DNA from: a virus
Reading direction: 5' to 3' (one strand)
IMG/VR virus record: IMGVR_UViG_3300042465_007188
Coordinates: 1 to 34,012 of that record
DNA length: 34,012 bases
The notes under the pieces are model-generated. The model was not told the DNA's origin and searched no databases. It was given only the letters and a program-made list of their open reading frames with translations. Position numbers and translations under genes: made by a program. Positions 1 through 4,981 of the stretch are shown piece by piece. How positions within the stretch are numbered: position 1 is the first letter of the stretch; each line of letters starts with the position of its first letter.

Positions 1-384
1 CGGGACATGCGAGCTGCGCGGGGCAGTATTTGCACTCGGGCCCGCGTTGGAGGCGGAGCTCCCCGCGGCGCGCCACGGCGGCGGCCTCCGCGAGGGTCTC
101 GATGTGCGTGGCGAGCTCCGTGCGGCTGAACGTGCGCGCGCTCACGAACGCGCGATCGCACCCGGGCGGCGCTTGGACGATGAGCGCGTGGAGCTCCTCG
201 AACTCCACGAAGCGCCGGGACGTTGCCACGGCGGCCATGAGGGTGGCGAGCTGCGGCGAGCTCGAGGCCTCCACGCGTTCCTGGCCGAACTTCCAATCGG
301 CGACGATGAGCACGCGGCGCCCGTCGCGGTCGAGGCCGAACGCAATCAGGTCCGCGGTCCCCGGGAGCACGTGCGCGGGGAGGT
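1..384. repeat. Left copy of a 384-bp terminal overlap
   Basis: These bases align without gaps to 33629-34012, with 12 substitutions (about 97% identity by hand count). Seven substitutions are silent in the nuclease gene that covers both copies. The other five alter four codons: D to E, A to V (two changes), S to N and E to Q. The simplest reading is that a circular or circularly permuted phage genome was assembled past its closing point with reads from different strains. A true terminal redundancy would normally be identical. Confidence 0.9.
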
Positions 385-715
385 CTCCGTAGTTCCGATG
401 GCCGTCCGTGTTCAGCGCGACGCCGTGGCGCGCCTCGAGGTCGAGGCCGAACGCCTCCTCGTGCCATTCCTCGTGGACGAGGATGCCCTCCTCCTCGAGG
501 AACGCGGCGTAGCCGTCCCACGCGGCGCGGCACTCGGGCACGGAGTCGATCCGGGCGATGTGCTCGGCGTCGGTCTCCACGGCGCGGCGGTCCATCATGG
601 CGTGCTTGCGCGTGCCGTCTTCGGCGGCGGCGCTCGAGCTTTCCACCCACGGGAGGAGCGGGGCGCCCTGGCACTGGAGGAGGAGGGCGGTGCGGCTGGC
701 GGTAATACGGTTCAT
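1..715 (-). CDS. Cas4/DUF2800-like PD-(D/E)XK nuclease with Fe-S cysteines (N-terminal 238 codons)
   Basis: This is a predicted DNA exonuclease that probably resects ends for the annealing protein encoded just upstream. Visible features in order are Cys15 near the start, a helical N-terminal region with His38, the nuclease core with Asp122 in GTADLIAF, Asp140 and Lys142 in VADWKFG, Gln155 in SPQLATLM, and Cys228, Cys231 and Cys237 in ECKYCPAQLAC. One early cysteine plus a late cysteine cluster is the arrangement that binds an iron-sulfur cluster in Cas4/AddB-type nucleases. The ATG at 715 overlaps the preceding stop as ATGA. The gene runs off the window at base 1. Joined to 33306-33628 it gives 1038 bases, an intact reading frame of 345 codons plus stop. 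The family is clear; the biochemical direction of resection is inference. Confidence 0.85.
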   Translation of the reverse strand, partial: MNRITASRTALLLQCQGAPLLPWVESSSAAAEDGTRKHAMMDRRAVETDAEHIARIDSVPECRAAWDGYAAFLEEEGILVHEEWHEEAFGLDLEARHGVALNTDGHRNYGDLPAHVLPGTADLIAFGLDRDGRRVLIVADWKFGQERVEASSSPQLATLMAAVATSRRFVEFEELHALIVQAPPGCDRAFVSARTFSRTELATHIETLAEAAAVARRGELRLQRGPECKYCPAQLACP

Positions 716-957
716 TTGGCGGTTTCCTTGGTGTGCGTGGTCAAATGGTGGTCGAGCGGCTCGATGGCGGAGAGGGCGTGGTCGATCATCATGTCGAGGC
801 GCCCGGCCGCGATGGCGCCATGCGGATTGGTGTTCCACACGTCGTGCATGCGGTAGACGCTGAGGCGCGAGCGCACGAGCTGCACGAGGCGCTTGGCTTC
901 GGTGACCATGTGCGCGGCCTCGTCGGGCGTCATGGTGCCGTATGCGTCATCGCTCAT
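712..957 (-). CDS. Hypothetical 81-codon protein in the recombination operon
   Basis: I do not recognise this family. The product is small and mostly helical, with many Ala, Met and His residues (for example PDEAAHMVTEAKRLVQLV) and a C-terminal stretch rich in Thr, His and Lys. No membrane segment or metal motif is seen. Its ATG at 957 overlaps the ERF stop as ATGA, and its own stop overlaps the nuclease start in the same way. It is therefore translated between an annealing protein and its likely partner exonuclease. That suggests an accessory part in recombination or replication, but only by position. An upstream in-frame start at 1002 would lie inside ERF and is less likely. Confidence 0.75.
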   Translation of the reverse strand: MSDDAYGTMTPDEAAHMVTEAKRLVQLVRSRLSVYRMHDVWNTNPHGAIAAGRLDMMIDHALSAIEPLDHHLTTHTKETAK

Positions 958-1559
958 TTCGCACCCGCCTTCTCGCGAAGGTGCTTTCCGCGCGCCACCC
1001 ACGCGTGCATGGCGGCGGGCCCGGCGGCGCCCACCTCCTCCTTCAACGCGATGAGCTCCTCCAGGTCGTCGATGCCGCGGATCCGTTCGATCATCGCAGC
1101 GGCGGCGGCGGTCGAGGGCTGCACGGGCTGTTCCTTCGCGGCCTTGGACGCGGCGCGCGGCTTCTCCTGGCTCTCCTGGCCGTCGAGGTCCTCGTCCGAT
1201 GCGACGCCCACAAGGGCGGCGAGGGCGTAGCGGCGCGCGTACGTGAGGCCGGCGCCCGTGCCTTGCGCGTTGTTCTGCGCGGCGATCACCGGGTAAAGGC
1301 CGGAAATCTCCTGGTCACGCCAAAGGAGGCGCGTGCGCACGTAGAGGCCGGCGTCCGTGGGCTCGGTGGCCTGCACGATCGCGATGCCGTGGCGCGCGAG
1401 CACGGGCCGCACGGACTGAAGCACCGTGCAAAGGTCCGCATACTTGCTGCGAAAATGCGGGTTGAAGCTGGCGCGCGGCGGGTCGATGAACTCGGCTTGG
1501 GCGCGGGCGAGGGCCTCCGCGATGGTCGTGGGGGCGGGGGGATTGATCTGCGTGGTCAA
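954..1559 (-). CDS. erf: ERF-family single-strand DNA annealing protein
   Basis: ERF proteins bind single-stranded DNA, pair complementary strands and promote phage genome recombination or circularisation. The 201-residue product has the ERF core: an N-terminal helix (IAEALARAQAEF), the FNPHFRSKYADL segment at about 32-43, and the family signature GTGAGLTYARRYALA at about 100-114, followed by an acidic stretch and a variable, Ala-rich C-terminus. The start is a TTG at 1559. It is supported by AAGGAG five bases upstream, and no better ATG matches the family start. A 72-base gap separates it from the 34-codon gene before it. With the Cas4-like nuclease two genes downstream it makes a plausible annealase-exonuclease pair, similar in role to Red beta and exonuclease. 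Confidence 0.92.
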   Translation of the reverse strand: MTTQINPPAPTTIAEALARAQAEFIDPPRASFNPHFRSKYADLCTVLQSVRPVLARHGIAIVQATEPTDAGLYVRTRLLWRDQEISGLYPVIAAQNNAQGTGAGLTYARRYALAALVGVASDEDLDGQESQEKPRAASKAAKEQPVQPSTAAAAAMIERIRGIDDLEELIALKEEVGAAGPAAMHAWVARGKHLREKAGAK

Positions 1560-1631
1560 GCGGTCTCCTTGCGGCGCCCTGTGGCGCTGCCCGGTGCCCT
1601 CGAGCGCGAGCTCGTGAGCACGTGGGCAACG

Positions 1632-1736
1632 TCAGAGGAACGCGGCGAAGAGGGCGGCCACGCAAAGCGTGATGACGCACGCGACGCAAAGCACGCAATC
1701 GCTCGCGAAGTCGCGGAGGCTGTACGGGCGTTCCAT
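1632..1736 (-). CDS. 34-residue cysteine-rich single-pass membrane peptide
   Basis: This short open frame starts with an ATG at 1736 that overlaps the previous stop as TGATG. It encodes a soluble N-terminus (MERPYSLRDFAS) followed by one hydrophobic segment of about 20 residues with three Cys (DCVLCVACVITLCVAALF), ending at a TGA. No family is recognised. The coupling to the preceding gene, the absence of other coding frames in the interval and the clear membrane segment support it as a real gene. Its place at the head of a recombination operon is unusual for a membrane peptide. It could act on host membrane functions early in infection, but that is speculation. Confidence 0.6.
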   Translation of the reverse strand: MERPYSLRDFASDCVLCVACVITLCVAALFAAFL

Positions 1737-1957
1737 CACCAGGCCTCGCGGCCGAAGGTTTCGGCGTCGTCGAAGTCAGGGGCCTCGTCCATGACGAGCT
1801 CGAGGAAGAGGAGGCCGGCGTCCTCGCGGGCGATCTCCTCGGCCTCGGCCATCGTCACGTTGGCGCGGGCGTTGTCCACGGCGTCCGCGTACTTGCTGAG
1901 GGTGCAACCGAGCGTGCGGGCTGCGTTGATGGCGTCGTGACCTCGAAGGATGCTCAT
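1736..1957 (-). CDS. Hypothetical 73-codon protein, first gene of the recombination operon
   Basis: The family is not recognised. The product is acidic and mostly helical: it begins MSILRGHDAINAARTLG, has an acidic middle (MAEAEEIAREDAG) and ends in DFDDAETFGREAW. The ATG at 1957 is preceded by GGAG at good spacing. The strong promoter-like sequence at 2008-2035 lies about 50 bases upstream, so this is the first gene of its transcript. Small acidic first-gene products of phage early operons are often host-takeover factors or regulators, but nothing here shows a specific function. The in-frame extension upstream to 2140 crosses the promoter and the end of the lysin gene and is rejected. Confidence 0.75.
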   Translation of the reverse strand: MSILRGHDAINAARTLGCTLSKYADAVDNARANVTMAEAEEIAREDAGLLFLELVMDEAPDFDDAETFGREAW

Positions 1958-2007
1958 GTGTTTTCTCCGTCGCGCTTTGGGAGTCGCGTTTCCCGTGGTG
2001 TGCTTTA

Positions 2008-2035
2008 CATATAGCACCCACGCGCGGGGAGTCAA
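2008..2035 (-). promoter_or_regulatory. Sigma70-like promoter for the recombination operon
   Basis: On the minus strand TTGACT (2030-2035) is followed after 16 bases by TATATG (2008-2013). An alternative -10, TATGTA, has an 18-base spacer. It sits in a 110-base gap (1958-2067) between the endolysin stop and the 73-codon gene, one of the few non-coding gaps and noticeably AT-richer than its surroundings. It is the best promoter seen on the coding strand. I see no clear hairpin terminator for the lysis transcript in the same gap. Confidence 0.7.
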
Positions 2036-2067
2036 CTTGCTGGTGCGTCTTTCGTGTTGATTTGTTT

Positions 2068-2928
2068 TCACGGAAGCGGGCGGCGCGCAAGCGCGCGACC
2101 GATGGCCCGGAACATCCATCCGAGGAAGCGCCACCACCACGGGCGCTCGCGCTCCGGTGCCGGGTCTCCGATGCGCGGGAGCGTGGGCACGAGGACCGGC
2201 GGGAGCACGGGGCCCGCGGCACCCTTGCCAGGCGCCTCGTCCTGGGCCTTTGGCGGCTCTGGGCTTGGTGCGGTGGCCGCGATGGTCGCGGGCGCGTCTT
2301 GGGGCGGCTGGGGCGCGGGAATCGGGCTTGGCGGCGGCGGGTCCGCGGGCATGGTCCGGTCATACTCGCGCGCAAGGCTGGCCACGCTGTCGGCGTACGT
2401 GTCCACGGGGCCCGTGAAGTATTTGAGGCGGTGGCACTCTCGCACGTACGCACGCGCGTCCCCGGTCTCCACGGCGATGGTCACGGCGGAGCGGTAGCGG
2501 CCGAGGAGGAACGCCACGTGGTGCTGGACGGCGGCCTCGAGGCTCTCGAAGGCCACGAACCGGTTGACGGGGTGGCGGCCGCGGAAGCGAAGCGTCCACA
2601 GGTCTCCGTCACGGGTCACGAGCTCCACGGCGGCGTCGGGCGGGACCTCGGCCATGTACTTGGCGGCCACCGAGGCCGGGAGGCGCTCCGTGGTCGTGAA
2701 GTGCTGCCAGCATCCTGGCCAGTTCCGGGGGCACTTGATGCCTCCGAGGTTGTAGTTTTGGACCGCGCGAAATCGGCCGGTCTCAAGCGCCATTTGGCCG
2801 AGGAGCACCACGGCGGCGTGGCGCGGTACGGGCGCCTCGAGCTGGGCGGCGAGCTGCAAGCGCATGGCGAGAAACACGTCCGCAGGGGTCACGGGCGTGG
2901 CCTTAGCCGGGAGCTCGCGCGCTGTCAC
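2068..2928 (-). CDS. Endolysin: glucosaminidase/lysozyme-like domain, Pro-rich linker and basic Trp-rich C-terminal helix
   Basis: The predicted product degrades peptidoglycan at the end of infection. Residues about 15-190 resemble GH73/FlgJ-like glucosaminidases: a helix ending MALETG with Glu49 as likely catalytic acid, then NYNLGGIK at 58-65, a cysteine pair (66 and 73) and a second helical half with HRLKYFTGPVDTYADS typical of the lobe that closes the fold. Residues about 194-258 form a Pro/Ala linker. Residues 263-284 (PWWWRFLGWMFRAIGRALAR) are a tryptophan-rich, strongly basic amphipathic helix. Such tails are known in endolysins that disturb Gram-negative outer membranes. The GTG at 2928 lies one base after the previous stop, and the ribosome site is weak. 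An upstream extension reads in a non-coding-like frame. No signal peptide is visible, so a holin is expected. Confidence 0.82.
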   Translation of the reverse strand: MTARELPAKATPVTPADVFLAMRLQLAAQLEAPVPRHAAVVLLGQMALETGRFRAVQNYNLGGIKCPRNWPGCWQHFTTTERLPASVAAKYMAEVPPDAAVELVTRDGDLWTLRFRGRHPVNRFVAFESLEAAVQHHVAFLLGRYRSAVTIAVETGDARAYVRECHRLKYFTGPVDTYADSVASLAREYDRTMPADPPPPSPIPAPQPPQDAPATIAATAPSPEPPKAQDEAPGKGAAGPVLPPVLVPTLPRIGDPAPERERPWWWRFLGWMFRAIGRALARRPLP

Positions 2929-2929
2929 G

Positions 2930-3280
2930 CTAGCGGCCCCGGGCGGAGTCGCGCGCCACGCTGGCCATGCGGTAGCGCTCGAGCAGGCGGCGGCCTTTGG
3001 CGGCGAGCTCGCGCACGGCGTCCTCGGTCGTGGGCACCGGTTCACCCCACGCACGAGCCGCGAGGGCGTAGCGCGTCGGGTTGCCGTTGGGCTCGCGAAG
3101 GGGCGGGATGTCGCCGCGGCCGTAAAAGCGCGTGAGGAACGAACCTTTGCGCCGCATTTTCGCGGGCGTGTCCGCGGCACCGGTGACACCGGGGCGGAGC
3201 TTCGCGCCTTCTTTGCGCGCGAAGTACGCACGGCCGGCGGGCGTGAGGCCTCCCTCCGGGTCTTTGTGCGTGGCCTTCAC
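2930..3280 (-). CDS. DUF6321-like small basic protein
   Basis: The 116-residue product begins with a pattern I associate with the DUF6321 group: KATHKDPEGGLTPAGRAYF, then AKLRPGV, DTPAKMRRKGSFLTRFYG and PTRYALAARAWGEPVP. It is rich in Arg and Lys. The function of the group is not known to me; members occur in phages and related elements. The GTG start at 3280 overlaps the previous stop as GTGA. It sits directly before the endolysin and after another short basic protein (3277-3426), so it shares the lysis transcript even though nothing in it suggests lysis. Family assignment is from memory of the conserved motif. Confidence 0.75.
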   Translation of the reverse strand: MKATHKDPEGGLTPAGRAYFARKEGAKLRPGVTGAADTPAKMRRKGSFLTRFYGRGDIPPLREPNGNPTRYALAARAWGEPVPTTEDAVRELAAKGRRLLERYRMASVARDSARGR

Positions 3281-3426
3281 TTCTTGCCCCGCGCGGCCTC
3301 GAGGGCGATGGCGAGCATTTGCTCGCGGCTGCGCGCCTTGCCCTTGTAGCCCTTGGCCTTGCCCTTCTTCTTGTTGTCGGCCTCGAGCTCGCGAAGGTTC
3401 TTTCCAACATCTTTTCCGAGGGGCAT
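3277..3426 (-). CDS. Small Lys-rich 49-residue protein
   Basis: This short gene starts with an ATG at 3426 with AGGAGA at ideal spacing; the ribosome site overlaps the end of the preceding gene. It encodes a basic protein: MPLGKDVGKNLRELEADNKK, then a Gly/Lys stretch (GKAKGYKGKA), then RSREQMLAIALEAARGKK. The last motif is a common ending of tiny conserved phage proteins of unknown role that often neighbour DUF6321-like genes. The composition (many Lys, unlike the Arg-rich surroundings) and codon use support real coding. A nucleic-acid-binding role would fit the charge but is only inference. Confidence 0.75.
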   Translation of the reverse strand: MPLGKDVGKNLRELEADNKKKGKAKGYKGKARSREQMLAIALEAARGKK

Positions 3427-3436
3427 GGCGGGTCTC

Positions 3437-3766
3437 CTACTGGGGAAGGTCGGCCGCGAGGGCCACGAGGGCGGGGAGCTGCGCTCCGTGCGCGCTGGCG
3501 AGGGCGCGGAGCTCGTGCGCGAGCACGGGGTTGGCGCGGGCCCGGTCGAGGAGCTCGGTGCGCACCACGGGGTTCGTTTGCACGAGCACGGCGAGGGCGG
3601 TGAGCGACGCGCTCCCCGGCATCTCGTCGGGCTTGTCTCGAAGCCACGCGGCGAGCCACGCGATCAGTTTGACGAGGGCTTCCACGAGGGCGGCGACGGC
3701 GGCCACGTCCTCGGCGGTCACGCTCGGGAGGCCGAAGAACGCGAGCGGCTCGTCGCGCTGGGTCAC
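3437..3766 (-). CDS. Hypothetical 109-codon protein of the lysis region
   Basis: No family is recognised. After the N-terminus VTQRDEPLAFFGLP come acidic and Ala/Val-rich helices, with a moderately hydrophobic stretch VEALVKLIAWLAAWLRDKP at about 29-47 that could be an amphipathic or membrane-associated helix, and Leu/Ala-rich helices to the end. The GTG at 3766 overlaps the upstream stop as GTGA. It lies between the putative spanin/lipoprotein gene and the small basic proteins before the endolysin, so a part in lysis (a holin-like or antiholin-like role) is possible but unproven. The upstream in-frame extension to 4009 runs through the lipoprotein gene and is rejected. Confidence 0.7.
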   Translation of the reverse strand: MTQRDEPLAFFGLPSVTAEDVAAVAALVEALVKLIAWLAAWLRDKPDEMPGSASLTALAVLVQTNPVVRTELLDRARANPVLAHELRALASAHGAQLPALVALAADLPQ

Positions 3767-4002
3767 GGCGTCACCACTTCCGCGGCGCACTTGCCAGCGA
3801 GGAGCGCGCGCTTGGTCGTGAGGTACTGAGACGCGCACGCGGCGAGGAGCTCGGGATCGGCTTTCTCGAGGCCGGCCGCTGCACATGCCGAATCCAGGGC
3901 GACGGCGGCGGCCGCGGTGGCGACGCATGGCCGAGGGCGACACCCAAGGCAAAGGAGGCCAGCGCAAACCAGGGCGACCAGTCGAGGAGCGTGTCCATTC
4001 AT
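3763..4002 (-). CDS. Putative outer-membrane lipoprotein (o-spanin-like), overlapping another frame
   Basis: The 79-residue frame starts MNGHAPRLVALVCAGLLCLG followed by Cys21, a short lipoprotein-like signal, although the lipobox (LCLGC) is not canonical. The mature part is short, Ala-rich and has several cysteines (26, 40, 56, 72) and SQYLTTKRALLAG. Small lipoproteins next to a single-pass coiled-coil protein and an endolysin are typical outer-membrane spanins. Its ATG at 4002 overlaps the previous stop as ATGA. Codon third positions look typical of this genome only from about residue 25 onward. Before that point the overlapping frame at 3771-3998 looks better coded. Either the two are truly nested or the sequence contains a -1 shift and encodes one hydrophobic-start protein. 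Confidence 0.55.
   Translation of the reverse strand: MNGHAPRLVALVCAGLLCLGCRPRPCVATAAAAVALDSACAAAGLEKADPELLAACASQYLTTKRALLAGKCAAEVVTP
3771..3998 (-). CDS. Overlapping hydrophobic-start frame nested on the lipoprotein gene
   Basis: This frame begins at an ATG four bases after the lipoprotein ATG (both lie within AAATGAATGG), right after the stop of the gene at 3999-4223. Its first 25 residues (MDTLLDWSPWFALASFALGV, ALGHA) form a clean membrane segment with GC-rich third codon positions as in real genes of this genome. After that the frame decays into Pro/Ser/Arg-rich sequence typical of a shadow. So the coding signal starts in this frame and continues in the lipoprotein frame. It may be a short holin or inner-membrane spanin overlapping the lipoprotein, or the true start of one protein joined by a -1 frameshift. 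I give it low confidence as an independent 75-residue product. Confidence 0.3.
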   Translation of the reverse strand: MDTLLDWSPWFALASFALGVALGHASPPRPPPSPWIRHVQRPASRKPIPSSSPRARLSTSRPSARSSLASAPRKW

Positions 4003-4223
4003 TTTGCACCGTTGGCGGCGAGGAATTCTTGCAAGGCGCGCACGCCCTTGACGGGATCGGTGCCCCACGCGCGGAGGAAGCGCGTCACGGCGGCGAAGCG
4101 AGGCGAGCGCTCGCACCGCTCCACCCATTCCTCGGGCGTGGCGGTGCGGAGGAGCACGTTGGCGATCGCGGTGATGACGGACCACGCGAGGGGCGCAAGG
4201 GTAACGATGCGGTCCAGCGTCAT
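3999..4223 (-). CDS. Small 74-codon protein of the lysis cassette
   Basis: The product begins with a hydrophobic stretch (MTLDRIVTLAPLAWSVITAI, then ANVLL) that could be one membrane segment, followed by a charged helical half (TPEEWVERCERSPRFAAVTR, FLRAWGTDPVKGVRALQEFL). The ATG at 4223 overlaps the previous stop as ATGA, and the next gene starts at its stop. Size, a single hydrophobic segment near the N-terminus, and position between a spanin-like gene and a lipoprotein-like gene suggest a holin or holin accessory. No named family is recognised, and the hydrophobic segment is short and interrupted by Pro, so a soluble structure is also possible. Confidence 0.65.
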   Translation of the reverse strand: MTLDRIVTLAPLAWSVITAIANVLLRTATPEEWVERCERSPRFAAVTRFLRAWGTDPVKGVRALQEFLAANGAK

Positions 4224-4447
4224 GTGCGCACCTGGCCATTGCTGCCGTGGTCGCGGAGCGCGTCAATCACTGCGAGGCGCGTTTCGTGGCTTTGGACCTC
4301 GCCGCGCAATGCGGAGAGCTCGGTGCGCGCTTCGCGCAGTGAAAGCGCGATCGCGTCCATCTGGGTACTCATGCGAGACGCCCACCACACCGCGCCCGCG
4401 AGGTGCACGAGCATGGTGAGCGCGAGGGACGCGATCGCGATGATCAT
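4220..4447 (-). CDS. Single-pass membrane protein with coiled coil (holin or i-spanin candidate)
   Basis: The 75-residue product has an N-terminal membrane segment (about residues 2-24, MIIAIASLALTMLVHLAGAV then WWAS) followed by a heptad-rich helix (MDAIALSLREARTELSALRG, then EVQSHETRLAVIDALRDHG). This N-in membrane anchor with a periplasmic or cytoplasmic coiled coil is the layout of inner-membrane spanins and of XhlA-like lysis proteins. It is first in the run of lysis-related genes and is coupled by ATGA at both ends. The lipoprotein two genes downstream would be its natural partner if it is a spanin. The membrane topology cannot be fixed from sequence alone. Confidence 0.7.
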   Translation of the reverse strand: MIIAIASLALTMLVHLAGAVWWASRMSTQMDAIALSLREARTELSALRGEVQSHETRLAVIDALRDHGSNGQVRT

Positions 4448-4635
4448 GGCGTCTGTTCCTGTGGCGCGGAGACTTCCGCCGGCACCTGCTCTGCCACAAG
4501 GCCGAGCTTCGGGCCGAGGAGCGTAAGCGCCTCGTGAACGAGCGCGCTTTCGTGGATCTCGTACGCGCCGCGCGCCTGCCCTTTGGCGAGCGCCTGCACG
4601 AGCACCTGGGCGGCTTGGGATTCGGAGAGGGCCAT
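4444..4635 (-). CDS. Hypothetical 63-codon protein between fibre and lysis genes
   Basis: No family is recognised. The product is a short helical protein (MALSESQAAQVLVQALAKGQ, then ARGAYEIHESALVHEALTLL) with an acidic, Pro-rich end (EVSAPQEQTP). The ATG at 4635 overlaps the upstream TAA as TAATG, and its stop overlaps the next gene as ATGA. It lies at the boundary of the tail-fibre and lysis groups. Small helical proteins in this place can be fibre assembly factors or minor virion proteins, but nothing in the sequence decides between these. Confidence 0.7.
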   Translation of the reverse strand: MALSESQAAQVLVQALAKGQARGAYEIHESALVHEALTLLGPKLGLVAEQVPAEVSAPQEQTP

Positions 4636-4973
4636 TAGACGGTCTCCTCGACGGGGGCGGGCTCCTCGACGGGCGCAGGCTCCGGCGTCGGCTCGGGAGC
4701 GGGCGGAGCGGGCGGCGCGTCGGGCACGATCTCGATGATGGTCAGGCCGAGCTGCGCGGCGGTGTAGGTGTACAGGTACGCGTCATCCGAGCCCCACGCC
4801 GTATAGGCGTCGCCGGTCAGCGCGATGCTGTTTTTGCCGACGGTCACGCCTTGCGCGTCAAAAAGCGTCCACTGATAGAACGCCGACGCGCCGGGAGTGA
4901 CCTGAACGGCGCCGACTTGGAGAGTCGTCGCTGGCGATGGGTATGCGGGAACGGGTTCGATAATCGCAAACAT
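4635..4973 (-). CDS. Small fibre-associated protein with Pro/Glu-rich tail
   Basis: The 112-residue product has a beta-rich body (LQVGAVQVTPGASAFYQWTL, FDAQGVTVGKNSIALTGDAY) with a WGSDDAYLYTYTAAQLGL segment, then about 30 residues of Pro, Ala and Glu repeats (PAPEPTPEPAPVEEPAPVEE). It follows the fibre gene and probably is a minor tail or fibre-tip component. Two starts compete: GTG at 4985 overlapping the fibre stop as GTGA, and ATG at 4973 with GAGG at good spacing. I prefer the ATG because of the ribosome site. The acidic proline-rich tail may be an extended spacer or an assembly peptide; that is inference. Confidence 0.72.
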   Translation of the reverse strand: MFAIIEPVPAYPSPATTLQVGAVQVTPGASAFYQWTLFDAQGVTVGKNSIALTGDAYTAWGSDDAYLYTYTAAQLGLTIIEIVPDAPPAPPAPEPTPEPAPVEEPAPVEETV

Positions 4974-4981
4974 GGTTAGCC

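Noticed and set aside
3042-3659. A 205-codon minus-strand frame
   Set aside because: Very Arg/Pro/Ala-rich; it covers three better-supported minus-strand genes in other frames, including the well-started 49-codon gene.
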